The position numbers and the translations under genes are program-made. A stretch of DNA of 64,000 nucleotides from Megaustenia siamemsis. Taxonomy: Eukaryota; Mollusca; Gastropoda; Stylommatophora; Ariophantidae. Below the pieces are notes generated by a model. That model was given only the letters and a program-made list of their open reading frames with translations, did no database searches and was not told the origin of the DNA. The stretch lies in assembly GCA_032433765.1 (NCBI GenBank), contig JAVIAB010000073.1, positions 69,697,959-69,761,958 on the forward strand, given 5' to 3'. Shown here one piece after another: positions 25,701 to 35,840 of the stretch (position 1 is its first letter; each line of letters opens with the position of its first letter).

Positions 25701-26702
25701 ATTCAATGAAATAGATGACACATTAATTAACAACATGAAGCAGACCCGACAAAAGACATTCAATGAAATAGATGACACATTAATTAACAACATGAAGGAG
25801 CCCAGACAAAAGACATTCAATGAAATAGATGACACATTAATTAACAACATGAAGGAGCCCAAACAAAAGACATTCAATGAAATACATGACACATTAATTA
25901 ACAACATGAAGGAACCCAGACAAAAGACTTTCAATGAAATAGATTACACATTAATTAACAAAATGAAGCAGACCCGACAAAAGACATTCAATGAAATAGA
26001 TGACACATTAATTAACAACATGAAGGAGTCCAGACAAAAGACATTGAATGAAATATATGACACATTAATTAACAACATGTTGGAGTCCAGACAAAAGATA
26101 TTCAATGAAATAGATGACACATTAATTAACATTATGAAGGAGCACAGACAAAAGACATTCAATGAAATAGATGACACATTAATTAAAAACATGAATGAGC
26201 CCAGACAAAAGACATTCAATGAAATAGATGACACATTAATTAACAACATGAAGGAACCCAGACAAAAGACATTCAATGAAATAGATGACACATTAATTAA
26301 CAACATGAAGGAGCCCAGACAAAAGACATTCAATGAAATAGATGACACTTTAATTAACAACATGAAGGAGTCCAGACAAAAGACATTCAATGAAATAGAT
26401 GACACATTAATTAACAACATGAAGGAGTCCAGACAAAAGACATTCAATGAAATAGATGACACATTAATTAACAGCATGAAGGAGTCCATACAAGACATTC
26501 AATGAAATAGATGACACATTAATTAACAACATGAAGCAGACCCGACAAAAGACATTCAATGAAATAGATGACACATTAATTAACAACATGAAGGAGCCCA
26601 GACAAAAGACATTCAATGAAATAGATGACACGTTAATTAACAACATGAACGAGCCCAGACAAAAGACATTCAATGAAATAGATGACACGTTAATTAACAA
26701 AA
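22761..26702 (+). repeat. 57-bp (19-codon) tandem array grown from LINE-B endonuclease motif
   Basis: Roughly 69 units of 57 bp that translate as KEPRQKTFNEIDDTLINNM on the plus strand. The unit corresponds to the APE segment before the catalytic SDH, in which NEIDDTLIN aligns with NQIDYILIN of intact LINEs. The left unit is continuous with upstream APE sequence. The last unit (DTLINKMFRNALLAI) is continuous with downstream APE sequence. Variants include KESRQ, MLESRQKI, MKQTRQ and a unit 2 bp short (ESIQDIQ). A ~796-bp block (25148-25702 region) is repeated nearly identically at 25944-26498. The long open frames on both strands follow from the period being divisible by three. Confidence 0.95.
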
Positions 26703-27296
26703 TGTTTAGAAATGCATTACTAGCAATATAAAAACCATGCCAGGAGCTGATTGTAACAGTGGCCATGACCCAGTGTGTGGAAAAGTAATAGTAAAATTAA
26801 AGAATACAGGCAGAAAGGTGGGGAACATCAGACGCAATACTGAAGTTCTTAACTATTATCAAGACCTACAAGAACAATACAGAGTTGTTATAACAAATAA
26901 ATACAAATCAATAGCAAAGATACAGGTGCACAGATGAGCAATGTGCATTGTTAAGAGATTCCGTATATCAATCTGTAAATGAGTTAATTACACCTACAGA
27001 AGTGGCTCCAAAAACAAACAAAAAGGGTGATAAAGGATATTCTTGAATTGAAGGACAAAGAAGGAAGAGCAAAAAAAAAGAAAGAATATAAGTTAAATAA
27101 AGAAATAAGAATAAAAATGTGAAGAAGCAAAAGAGAAGTGGTTAAATGAAAAGAGCAAACACATAGAAGACTGTCATATATGGAAGAGAAAACCAGAACT
27201 AACACCAGAACCAGATAACATAAATATAAAGGACCACCAATACTTGAAGATGAATTAATAGAGGCTATCAAACACTTGAAAAACGTAAATACGGAC
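26703..27296 (+). pseudogene. LINE-B endonuclease end, linker and RT start
   Basis: Continuation of the LINE after the 57-bp array: FRNALLAI, a stop, then MPGADCNSGHDPVCGKVIVK. The catalytic SDH reads SGH, so the essential Asp is gone. The linker follows with frameshifts (YQSVNELITPTEVAPKTN, ILELKDK, KEYKLNKEIRIKM, EAKEKWLNEKSKHIED). It ends in EAIKHLKN, which leads into the RT motif that forms the 48-bp array. Confidence 0.8.
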
Positions 27297-28822
27297 AGGA
27301 CCAGATAATATATCAATAGAGGAATTAGAAGCTGTAGGTGAGGTAAGACCAGATAATATATCAATAGAGGAATTAGAAGCTGTAGGTGAGGCAAGACCAG
27401 ATAATATATCAATAGAGGAATTAGAAGCTGTAGGTGAGGCAAGACCAGATAATATATCAATAGAGGAATTAGAAGCTGTAGGTGAGGTAAGACCAGATAA
27501 TATATCAATAGAGGAATTAGAAGCTGTAGGTGAGGCAAGACCAGATAATATATCAATAGAGGAATTAGAAGCTGTAGGTGAGGCAAGACCAGATAATATA
27601 TCAATAGAGGAATTAGAAGCTGTAGGTGAGGCAAGACCAGATAATATATCAATAGAGGAATTAGAAGCTGTAGGTGAGGTAAGACCAGATAATATATCAA
27701 TAGAGGAATTAGAAGCTGTAGGTGAGGTAAGACCAGATAATATATCAATAGAGGAATTAGAAGCTGTAGGTGAGGTAAGACCAGATAATATATCAATAGA
27801 GGAATTAGAAGCTGTAGGTGAGGTAAGACCAGATAATATATCAATAGAGGAATTAGAAGCTGTAGGTGAGGTAAGACCAGATAATATATCAATAGAGGAA
27901 TTTAGAAGCTGTAGGTGAGGCAAGACCAGATAATATATCAATAGAGGAATTAGAAGCTGTAGGTGAGGCAAGACCAGATAATATATCAACAGAGGAATTA
28001 GAAGCTGTAGGTGAGGCAAGACAAGATAATATATCAAGAGAGGAATTAGAAGCTGTAGGTGAGGCAAGACCAGATAATATATCAACAGAGGAATTAGAAG
28101 CTGTAGGTGAGGCAAGACCAGATAATATATCAATAGAGGAATTAGAAGCTCTAGGTGAGACAGGACCATACAATATATCAATAGAGGAAATAGAAGCTGT
28201 AGGTGAGGCAAGACCAGATAATATATCAACAGAGGAATTAGAAGCTGTAGGTGAGGCAAGACCAGATAATATATCAACAGAGGAATTAGAAGCTGTAGGT
28301 GAGGCAAGACCAGATAATATATCAATAGAGGAATTAGAAGCTGTAGGTGAGACAGGACCATACAATATATCAATAGAGGAAATAGAAGCTGTAGGTGAGG
28401 CAAGACCAGATAATATATCAATAGAGGAATTAGAAGCTGTAGGTGAGGCAAGACCAGATAATATATCAACAGAGGAATTAGAAGCTGTAGGTGAGGCAAG
28501 ACCAGATAATATATCAATAGAGGAATTAGAAGCTGTAGGTGAGGCAAGACCAGATAATATATCAACAGAGGAATTAGAAGCTGTAGGTGAGGCAAGACCA
28601 GATAATATATCAATAGAGGAATTAGAAGCTGTAGGTGAGGCAAGACCAGATAATATATCAATAGAGGAATTAGAAGCTGTAGGTGAGGCAAGACCAGATA
28701 ATATATCAATAGAGGAATTAGAAGCTGTAGGTGAGGCAAGACCAGATAATATATCAATAGAGGAATTAGAAGCTATAGTTGAGACAGGACCAGATAAATA
28801 GAGGAATTAGAAGCTGTAGGTG
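27297..28822 (+). repeat. 48-bp (16-codon) tandem array grown from LINE-B RT motif
   Basis: About 31 units of 48 bp that translate as RPDNISIEELEAVGEA on the plus strand. In intact LINEs this corresponds to the RT amino-terminal sequence GKATGPDNI..E..KA.GE. The first unit follows EAIKHLKN, and the last is followed by VGEIGIIIITKLLNDIF, which is the natural continuation. Variants are caacagagg for caatagagg, and a unit with acaggaccatacaatatatc that occurs twice. Long minus-strand frames are artefacts. Confidence 0.95.
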
Positions 28823-28938
28823 AGATAGGAATAATAATCATAACGAAGTTACTAAATGACATTTTTTAGCAGCGGTTATATCCCAAATGATTTTCTACAA
28901 TCAACATTTAGAGCTTTGCCAAAAAATCCAGGGGCAAC
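28823..28938 (+). pseudogene. LINE-B RT segment between array and SINE
   Basis: Reads VGEIGIIIITKLLNDIF, stop, then YPK, ST and FRALPKNPGATG with frameshifts. This is the RT region just before the SINE insertion. It resumes at 29293 with CDEYRTINL. Confidence 0.75.
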
Positions 28939-29292
28939 AGGCCGTAATTTTTTTTCTTCGTTCGCTAGCTTTTATCTCTGGCAAAGTCCCTAGAGACTAG
29001 GAACTTAATTGTGGGTGTTCATTCATTTTTCCCCGGCAGTCATGCGCACAGCGGTCCCTCGTCGCACAGGCAGGTAACTGAGCTCCGTCTTCGGAGACAC
29101 TCAAAATTGTGTCCGTCGATGAGTAATTGACGTTCCAAGCCAGGACTCGCTGTTGAGATCAGGGAGTGGCTGCCGCAGAGAGAAATCATAAATAAAAATT
29201 CCAACTGGTGCAGCCAGGATTTGAACTCACAACCTCTCTGTCTCGAGACCAACCAGCGCCCCCCCCCCCCTTCCCAACCCACCTTTTCCACA
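28939..29292 (-). mobile_element. SINE3 nested in LINE-B
   Basis: About 350 bp, minus orientation. The minus strand reads ggtctcgagacagagaggtt and then the B-box-like GTTCAAATCC. A body follows with ctgcggcagccactccctga and agctcagttacctgcctgtg, and the distal end is A-rich (gaagaaaaaaaattacgg). LINE sequence GAT is interrupted here and resumes as CDEYRTINL, so the insertion is younger than the LINE. A short repeat (acaacag / ccacag) at the borders may be a worn duplication. A C-run (~12 C) lies at 29263-29274 on the plus strand. Confidence 0.78.
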
Positions 29293-30350
29293 GAATGTGA
29301 TGAATATAGAACTATTAATTTATCATGTCACATTACAAAAATCATGCCAAGAATCATTATGAGAACAAGACAAAAGATTAAAAGAGAAAAAGCAGACGAG
29401 CAATATAGATTTGTTGAAGGAAAAAGAACACAAAATGTCATTTACGTCCTAAGAAGACTGTCCTGGCAGAGAGACTCTTGCAGGTACAGAGAGATCTATC
29501 TTTACATATGCTTTATTGACTACACCAAGCTTTTGATAAAGTCAATCATGAACAGATGATCAAGATGCTAGAAAATATCAGTATAGACAGTAACGATCTG
29601 AGAATTATAAAACATATATATTGGAAACAAAAGCAGCCATTAGAATTGAAAACAAACATTGAGAAAATTAAGAAATAAGACAAGGAGTGCGACAGGGATG
29701 TGTATTGTCAACAGATAAATTTTCTTTTTAATGCAAAAATATTGTAAGGGTTATTGCGAATGAACCTGACATTAAAGTAGGGGGAAGCAACATTAAACAA
29801 TCTGAAATATGCAGATGACATAATATTGATAACAGAAAACTAACAAGATCTTTAAAATTTATTACATGAAATTGTGACAGAAAGTCAACATAAAAAAGAT
29901 AGAAACTATGAAATCAAAGAAAACAAACACACGATAATGTAGAGTAAAACTAAACGGGAAAATCTTGGAACAAGTGAGCACATTCAAATACATGGGATCA
30001 ATAATAACATCAGATGCAGATGCACTGCAGAAATTAGAGGCAAAATAAGACAAACAAAGATAGAATCCCATCGAATGTGAAACATCCTACGTAACAAATC
30101 ATTGTCAATTAATGTTAGAAAACGTGTCCTAAAGTGCTACATCGAACCTGTTCTACTCTAAGAAATTGAGTCATGGACGATAAGCAAGACAACACAAAGA
30201 ACATTAGAGGCAGCGGAGATGTGGTTTATCAGGGGAATGCTACGAATTACATGGATAACAAAAATTCCAAATGAAGAATGTTTAAAACGAGTTGGCGAAA
30301 CCATGAATAACATCAAAATGATACGACAAAATCGCTGTGTTAAATAGTGT
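29293..30350 (+). pseudogene. LINE-B reverse-transcriptase core and C-terminus (decayed)
   Basis: RT motifs in order across several frames: CDEYRTINLSCHITKI, QYRFVEGKRTQNVIYVLRRL, YICFIDYTK followed by a shifted AFDKV-like piece, IRQGVRQGCVLS and LKYADDIILITEN (catalytic YADD kept). Then come QVSTFKYMGSIITSDADA-like, NIRNKSLSINVRKRVLKCYI, ESWTISKTTQRTLEAAEMW and FIRGMLRITWITKIPNEEC. At least six frameshifts or stops. The end lacks the last ~80 codons seen in the LINE-B tails at 39762-40250 and 62011-62241. Confidence 0.85.
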
Positions 30351-31195
30351 TGTTTAAATTTTTATTTTACTTCGATTAATGTCTGTTTCATAATGTCTAC
30401 AACAGTAGTCCGGTTTATTTATGCATGTACGTTGTTGTGTTTGAGAGTTCCTCGGGACTTCCAAACAGTGTGGCGTGGATGTGTGTTTGTGTTGGCCAGT
30501 GTTCCTTCCGTGACTGCCTGAACATGATGTTGTCCTGCATCTCCTGTCTGTGTTGTCTGTCGTCATATACACATGGGTGATGAGACTAGTGCAAATGGTT
30601 GTTTTAGTGTGCTGTGTTCTGTTCTGAGAGAATTTCTAAGACAGCATGTGTTTTTGTTCTAAATAACGAGATAAGGAGATTACAACGCCGGTATCTACTT
30701 GTACACAGTACTTTTGTGCAACGAATCAATCAACACACATGCATGTGTGTATTCGTGTGCGTATGTAATGTACACAAACGACTAACAGTCAGACAGACAG
30801 CCACAAATATAGGCAAGAAGGTCGGCAGACAGTCAGACACTTGAACATAGAGTGACAGTTTCAAGGAACACAAATGTCCATCAAGTCATTCTAGTAGCGT
30901 CATATCCGTTGTAACGTGGGTGAAACAGATGTCGTCACCAAGAACGTGTCAGCTGACGTACGTCATCATCTCTCTCCACAATATTCTATCCCTGCAGTTG
31001 TCTATTTTGTTTTTTTATTTCTAACCAAACCATTTTTGAAAACACATAGATAATTTTTCTTGAAGTTTTCCTTTATAGCTCCTTCCCTGAATTCTTGCCA
31101 GATGTTACAATACCTATCAAATGTTCCATTCTTAGTACTTGCCCACAAAACGATGTTGTTAATACATTTCCTTTCCACCATGGCTTCTTTTACAA
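30351..31195. other. unassigned sequence
   Basis: Mostly unique, with GT-rich patches near 30740. Short open frames carry no recognisable motif. Confidence 0.4.
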
Positions 31196-31198
31196 CGA

Positions 31199-31422
31199 GA
31201 GCCGCGATAGCTCAGGGGTTAGTAAAAGAGCTACTAAGGATGAGAGTCGGATTAGATCCTGATCGGCGGCTTCCAGGTTCACACATTCTTAAATTGGAAC
31301 TTAACTTTTCTGGGGAAAGAAATACGCCACTGGCGTAATACGGAACACGTAACCCCAAAAATAATATATGGAATTTCTATGAGAAAAATATGGCAACTAA
31401 CATCGTATTCCTTCTACGCCAC
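31199..31422 (+). mobile_element. SINE2 copy (plus)
   Basis: The head gccgcgatagctcaggggtt contains an A-box-like tagctcaggggt. The B-box region is degenerate (gattagatcctg). The body has ggcggcttccaggttcacac and gccactggcgtaatacggaa, and the tail cgtattccttctacgcc matches the other SINE2 copies. Confidence 0.8.
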
Positions 31423-31884
31423 ATTGAGTATGTGGTGTGACGTCATGCCTCGTTACATCATCGGAATACCAATCAATTAAGTTTATGGGGGCGAGGGAGG
31501 AAGGGTTGCAATGGAACAATCTCTCCCTGTAAGGAGTATCATGCGCCACAGGCAATATCCAACCCTCCAAAGTGATACAGGAGATGCTTTGAGAATATTA
31601 GCATGAAATATTAGGGCAGTCTGGTCAAATGGAAAATTGAATGCCATCAAAAAGAATATTGTAAGGATAGATATATACAGGTATTTGTTAGGACATTGTG
31701 AAATAAGATATATTGGATATGTGTGATATCTTGTTATAAATACAACAAATAATATATTATGGAGGAGATATAATTGAAGATAGTAATATATCACTGAAAC
31801 CAATAGGATTATCGTGAGAAAAGTACAAGAATAAAGCCATAAATAGAGAAATTGTATCATAACAATAAGAACAGTTAAAATATA
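31423..31884. other. unassigned AT-rich sequence
   Basis: No recognisable gene. An open frame on the minus strand has AT-driven hydrophobic composition only. Confidence 0.4.
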
Positions 31885-32215
31885 TTTAAAAGTAGAGGTA
31901 CGAGAATTGAAACGGCGTCTTTCCACGTGGTTTTTGCCCATATGTGCTCAACCGTTTATCCAGAAGTGTTCGGAGACTCCTGTCTAGTGTCGCCTCAAGC
32001 ATCGTGACTCACAAGCGAGGCGCCATTCCATAACTTCCCAGAATACTACCTTGGTACCCATTTCTGTCAGCGACCGGGTCGACCGTGGGGGTATTTTTTT
32101 TTCCAATCACGAGTACAACTCACAAACTGCTTCCATTGGTAATCGAACACAGGTTGTCCGAACGTTGGTAGCTAGTGGGGTAGTTTCCCAACTAAGTTAC
32201 AGAGGCCCTCGTTAA
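31885..32215 (-). mobile_element. SINE1 copy (minus)
   Basis: Reverse-orientation match to SINE1. The plus strand begins with the tail-side aggtacgagaattgaaacgg, contains ttcggagactcctgtctagt and ggtcgaccgtgggggtattt, and ends with the head (aacacaggttgtccgaacgt, then aactaagttacagaggccc). Confidence 0.83.
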
Positions 32216-32355
32216 ACTATAGTTAATTCAATGATTTTTTTTTTTTAATTCAGAGAATGATAAATATATGCATGTAACGTAACGAACATGTATAGTTAAA
32301 AACAGAACCAACTTTAGAGAATTATGGGTGACTAAGATGGCATAAAAGACTTTAC

Positions 32356-33439
32356 CATATCGATGATACATGGTTCCTCCTGCTCCAGTGGCGGCTTTTG
32401 GTCACTGCAGATGTAGAAGATCGGTGGGAACTGGACAGATGATAGCTCCGGCTGTACCAAAGGCGGTGGCACAAGTGAGAATGGTATTGAAGAAATGCTG
32501 GTTGTTGTTAATGGTGGCTGTGGTAGCGCCGCCAACCACTGCGCGACTGGGGATATGGACAATAAGACACTTCTGGTAGCTGGTCCATCGATGGAAGTGA
32601 CAAACCATCAGCTAATACTGGTACATTTGTCACTTCCTGTGATTTCTCAACGATACAAAATGCTACTAAAGGTTTCATTGAGCTACTCACTAGTTCATTA
32701 ACACTGCCAGAATTATCCAAAGAGCTGCGTATGTCTATAACCGAATGGTTCCTGTTCTCATTTAAATCAGTAGATAAAGTAGAGTTGGTAAAACTGACTA
32801 CCTCTTTATGTAAAAGTTTAGTTTTGTTTTCGTCAGGTGACGACGCTGTCAATGCCTCGGAAGCAACACTCTCATCATCACGAATACTAACATAGTCAAA
32901 CGCAATCTCTGCGCCATCTACCTTCCAAGCATCGATGTCAGAAAAATGATTCCTTTCGCTTCCACAGTAGCCGTTGCTAACAACATCAGCGCAGGGTTGA
33001 ACTTCGCCATCCACAACTGAAGGTGTAGCCTCATGGTTACATCCCGCACTGCACACATCGGGTACTAAATCGTTAGAGCAATCGTTTGAGAACTGAACAC
33101 AGTTCACGTTTTCTGGTGGTTGAAATGCTTGGTCACGTGCCGCATTGTACTCCTGACGCATGGTATCAACTCCACCAACGCCATCTGGTCTGTTCTTATC
33201 CACCTCAGAAAGATAAATGTTGTCGGTGCTGCCAGTATGGCCACTATTAACATACATACTGTCGCAATTACTGCAACTGTCCACTGAAAAGCTACCAGCG
33301 CCACTGCACGTACAATCGTTTGTGCTACAGCTATTTAACAACGAACTCGTGCAGCTATCACTTGCACTCTTACAATGCGACATGTTCACTGTTAAGTCTA
33401 CACTGATAGACTTATATTGCGAATCATATTGGCCAAACA
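32356..33439 (-). CDS. putative host-gene exon, function unknown
   Basis: The only long non-repetitive coding-like stretch. From 33439 down to 32508 one minus-strand frame is open for ~310 codons. It is polar, rich in Ser, Asp and Asn, and has about fifteen scattered Cys; examples are DSCSNCDSMYVNSG and NSTLSTDLNENRNHSVIDI. There is no signal peptide, membrane segment or domain I recognise. It is bounded upstream by a good 3' splice site (tagctgattgcag then TGTTTGG). Around 32508-32562 the open frame changes by one base and continues as SISPVAQWLAALPQPPLTTT, VQFPPIFYICSDQKPPLEQE and CIIDM. It ends at a 5' splice-like ATG|GTAAAG at 32356/32355. The frame change could be a sequencing indel, a real disabling indel or a splice I cannot resolve. 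Neighbours are SINE1 copies on both sides. Partner exons were not found. Confidence 0.42.
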
Positions 33440-33702
33440 CTGCAATCAGCTATGTAAGTGGTAAGTCAGATACGAAATCTAGTTTTCAACGAAGATATAA
33501 CTACTATAAATAAACAAACTATAGACGTTTGAAGATATTATAAATAAACTATATACGAGACGCATATAAAATGGTATAAATAAACAAAACAGAACCTATT
33601 CAAATATGAGATCATCGGTGATATACAATAGGACAGAAGAAAGAAAAAAAAACCCTTAACATCTCAAGAATGGCGTAGACTGAAGACAATAATAATTAAT
33701 AA
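33440..33702. other. AT-rich flank, possible intron
   Basis: Contains taaataaacaaactatagac-like short repeats. If the neighbouring exon is real, this would be its upstream intron. Confidence 0.35.
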
Positions 33703-33996
33703 AAAGTTAAAGGTAAAGTACGGGACTTGAATCGGCGTCTTAGCACGCGAGTTTTCACCCATATGTGCTCGGCCGCCTATCCAGAAGTTGTTCGGAGACT
33801 TCTGGCCAGTGTCGCTTCAAGCATCGGAACTCACGGTGCAAGGCGACATTCCTCACCTTCCCAGAGTAATACCCTGGTACCCAAACTGCCAGCGGTTGGA
33901 TCGACCGCGGGATTTTTTTTCGAAACCACGAGTACAATTCACACGGCTTCCAGCGGGAATCGAACACGGGTTGTCGGAACGTCGATAGCCCAGCCT
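33703..33996 (-). mobile_element. SINE1 copy (minus), 5'-truncated
   Basis: The plus strand starts at the tail (ttaaaggtaaagtacgggac), runs through aatcggcgtcttagcacgcg and cttcccagagtaataccctg, and ends in the head (cgaacacgggttgtcggaac, then cccagcctgg). The head is a few bases short. Confidence 0.83.
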
Positions 33997-34044
33997 GGTA
34001 ATAATAAATGAATGTTTAATACGAATGGGCAATTCTGAGGCGAC

Positions 34045-34165
34045 AGACATAGCGACGAGGGTGTTTTATAGCACTCGGAAATATCCACAAACAAACAGAG
34101 AACAATGGGCATCCCGAACTATGATCGAAGCGTATTCCTCGACACAGCGCCACGCAAGGAAAGAC
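34045..34165 (-). mobile_element. SINE4 fragment (minus)
   Basis: The minus strand contains ggcgctgtgtcgaggaat and tccgagtgctataaaacacc, matching SINE4 features at 34195-34375 and 36272-36450. It is degenerate. Confidence 0.5.
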
Positions 34166-34194
34166 ATACATGCTCTAATCACGGATGATGTATG

Positions 34195-34375
34195 AAAGCC
34201 CTGTCGTTAATAGCGCCTTTTCTGTTGCTGAGCTAGTAGTGTGTGCTGAACTGCAGGTCTCTCGTGACTAGGCGTTGTGTCGAGGAGTACGGGTTCGATT
34301 CTATCTCTATGTTGTTTGTTTGATTGGACGTTTCCGAGAACTGTAAAGAACAGCTGTCTGTGTAGTTTCTACCTC
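34195..34375 (+). mobile_element. SINE4 fragment (plus)
   Basis: Contains aggcgttgtgtcgaggagta, cgggttcgattcta (B-box-like), and gacgtttccgagaactgtaa. These match the better copy at 36272-36450. Together with 34045-34165 it makes a loose inverted pair. Confidence 0.6.
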
Positions 34376-34422
34376 GACTTTCCATTAGTAATAAATAATA
34401 TTATTGTGAAGAGCGCAGAACT

Positions 34423-34611
34423 GAAATGGTTCTGCCACATTTTCTCGGTTGTCTAGCCGAGCTATGACCATTTTGCAAGGAACTGTGAAAGGATCGAGAA
34501 TGAGAGGTAGGCAGAGACAGAGATGGGAAGTTAACATCACAGAATAGACGGACATTGAATTTGCAGAGCCCCAACGAATGACTGAGGATATAGATACCAA
34601 TTAAGAAGGTT
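34423..34611 (+). pseudogene. LINE-G ORF2 C-terminal fragment
   Basis: Frames read KWFCHIFSVV, then after a shift MTILQGTVKGSRMRGRQRQR, WEVNITE, stop, TDIEFAEPQRMTEDID-like. This is the common LINE ending WFGHVSR...GTVKG.RRRGRQ..RW.DNI.EWT. It is dead. It meets a LINE-H tail of opposite orientation at ~34612. Confidence 0.72.
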
Positions 34612-35010
34612 GGTAAGCCTGTTCATCATCGAATGCCGTCTACGCATCGAAGGTTGGCTACCATGGAGCGCCATTCTGCTCTGTCTGTTGTTTTGATGGT
34701 GCAGGTTGTCATAGACTGATTTGTCCATTTTTTTATGTTACTCGTCCATGTTAGTCTTGGTCTGCCTCTGCCTCTTTTACCTTGTATTTTCCCCTCCAGG
34801 ATTACTTTTCGTAGGCTGTTGTGTCTTTAAAATGGCCCAAATATCGCATTTGTCTTGTTTGAATTGTGTTTAGTAGTTCTCTTTTCATTTTTAGTTGTTT
34901 TAAGACATCATCGTTTGATTTCTTTTCTTTCCATCCAATTCTACCTATTCTTCTATATATCCATATTTCAAAGGCTCTAATTCTCTGTATAGGAATGTTG
35001 AGAAGACATA
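34612..35010 (-). pseudogene. LINE-H ORF2 C-terminal fragment (minus)
   Basis: Minus-strand frames give RAFEIWIYRRIGRIGWKEKK, LKQLKMKRELLNTIQTRQMR and YLGHF, with stops, then EGKIQGKRGRGRPRL-like residues in a shifted frame. The 3' part (cgaaggttggctaccatgga and tactcgtccatgttagtctt) also occurs at 47920-48160. It is tail-to-tail with the LINE-G fragment. Confidence 0.72.
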
Positions 35011-35545
35011 ACAGTTTGCTATTCTTATGTCTATTAAATGTACCCTAATGAGCCCAGGGTTATGGAAGAAGAAACAATGTCATGTATTTTTATGATTGTC
35101 CTCAGTATAAACTACTGGAAAATGTTAATGTGTTTCGTCCATGCTGTGTACCAACAACGCAAATATCCCAACCTATTTGTGTGTGTTGACTGTGTTTGTT
35201 GGATCACATAAATACAATCTAAGACACAGTGTCCACTCTAGCTGGCACTGCTAATTCCTCCCTGTATTTTCTGGTGATGTTTATCCAGTGATCTCAAAAT
35301 ATCTTTGTTTCTACGCATTATGTTTGTGGCTTACAGAGAATACATTCTAAATAAGATGGTCAGCATTAAGCCAAGGCAGTCGAATTGCCAGATTTTTGTT
35401 AGGTAAAAAGGGAAGATTGTCTGTTTTTGTTAGAAAAAGAAGGAAGATTTTCTGGGCTTTTTTTCAAAAGAAAAAAAGGAAGACTTTCACAACTTATCGT
35501 ATATTAGGAGATAAGCAAAGATATATATATAAATTGAATACAATG
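35011..35545. other. unassigned sequence
   Basis: Contains a short internal near-repeat (ggaagattgtctgtttttgt / ggaagattttctgggctttt) near 35408-35460. Nothing else recognised. Confidence 0.4.
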
Positions 35546-35559
35546 CGGGGCCGCGAGTG

Positions 35560-35700
35560 TAGGTGCAGAAAACATATACAATATACATACAATGGTATTG
35601 AGAAGTTAGACTAACATACAATATACATACAATGGTTTTGAGAAGATAGACTCATATACAATATACATACAATGGTATTGAGAAGGTAGACTAACCTAAA
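35560..35700. repeat. ~41-bp repeat, about three copies
   Basis: Units built on catacaatatacatacaatg followed by gtattgagaagttagactaa. Confidence 0.75.
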
Positions 35701-35840
35701 GAAAAGACAAAATACAACGTTTCGGCAAAAGCCTTCTCAGGTGTAGCAAACAAACTGTACACATTAAACACAACAGTCAGAAAATGCAACGACACAGCTC
35801 AAACAAAACGACCGGGGGGGGGGGGGGGGGGGGGGGTGGG
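35700..35840. repeat. dispersed repeat R3 (copy 1) and a G-run
   Basis: The sequence caacgtttcggcaaaagcct, tctcaggtgtagcaaacaaa, cacattaaacacaac and caacgacacagctc matches 37930-38043. The acgtttcggc...agcct.tcagg pattern is frequent at the ends of Penelope-like elements, but no RT or GIY-YIG domain is visible, so that link is weak. A run of ~24 G (with one T near its end) lies at 35814-35837. Confidence 0.55.

Larger units (their letters stand above)
22400..30350 (+). mobile_element. LINE-B copy with two internal tandem expansions and a nested SINE
   Basis: Conceptual pieces read in correct LINE order on the plus strand. APE start (VATWNVKILYHDGKLENV, ~22420) is followed by APE middle (YGLGERNERGNTLIEW, ~22640), then the 57-bp array. 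Next come the APE end (MFRNALLAI, MPGADCNSGHDPVCGK, ~26700) and linker (ELITPTEV, ~26980). The RT start (EAIKHLKN, ~27260) leads into the 48-bp array. RT continues (ITKLLNDIF, ~28838), is broken by SINE3, and resumes (CDEYRTINL, YLYICFIDYTK, IRQGVRQGCVL, LKYADDIILI). The C-terminus (EPVLL, ESWTISKTTQRTLEAAEMWF) ends near 30350. Many stops and frameshifts make it dead. A deletion near 22560-22600 removes about a third of the APE domain. Confidence 0.85.

Noticed and set aside
22592..25702. Long plus- and minus-strand ORFs of 100-440 codons with 19-residue repeats
   Set aside because: They are generated by the 57-bp period (divisible by three) on both strands. The flanks show a decayed LINE, not a host gene for a repeat protein.
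26984..28757. Minus-strand ORFs up to 500 codons (IYYLVLPHLQLLIPLL repeats), resembling a membrane protein
   Set aside because: They are the antisense of the 48-bp array derived from LINE RT. Hydrophobicity comes from the reverse complement of an acidic repeat.
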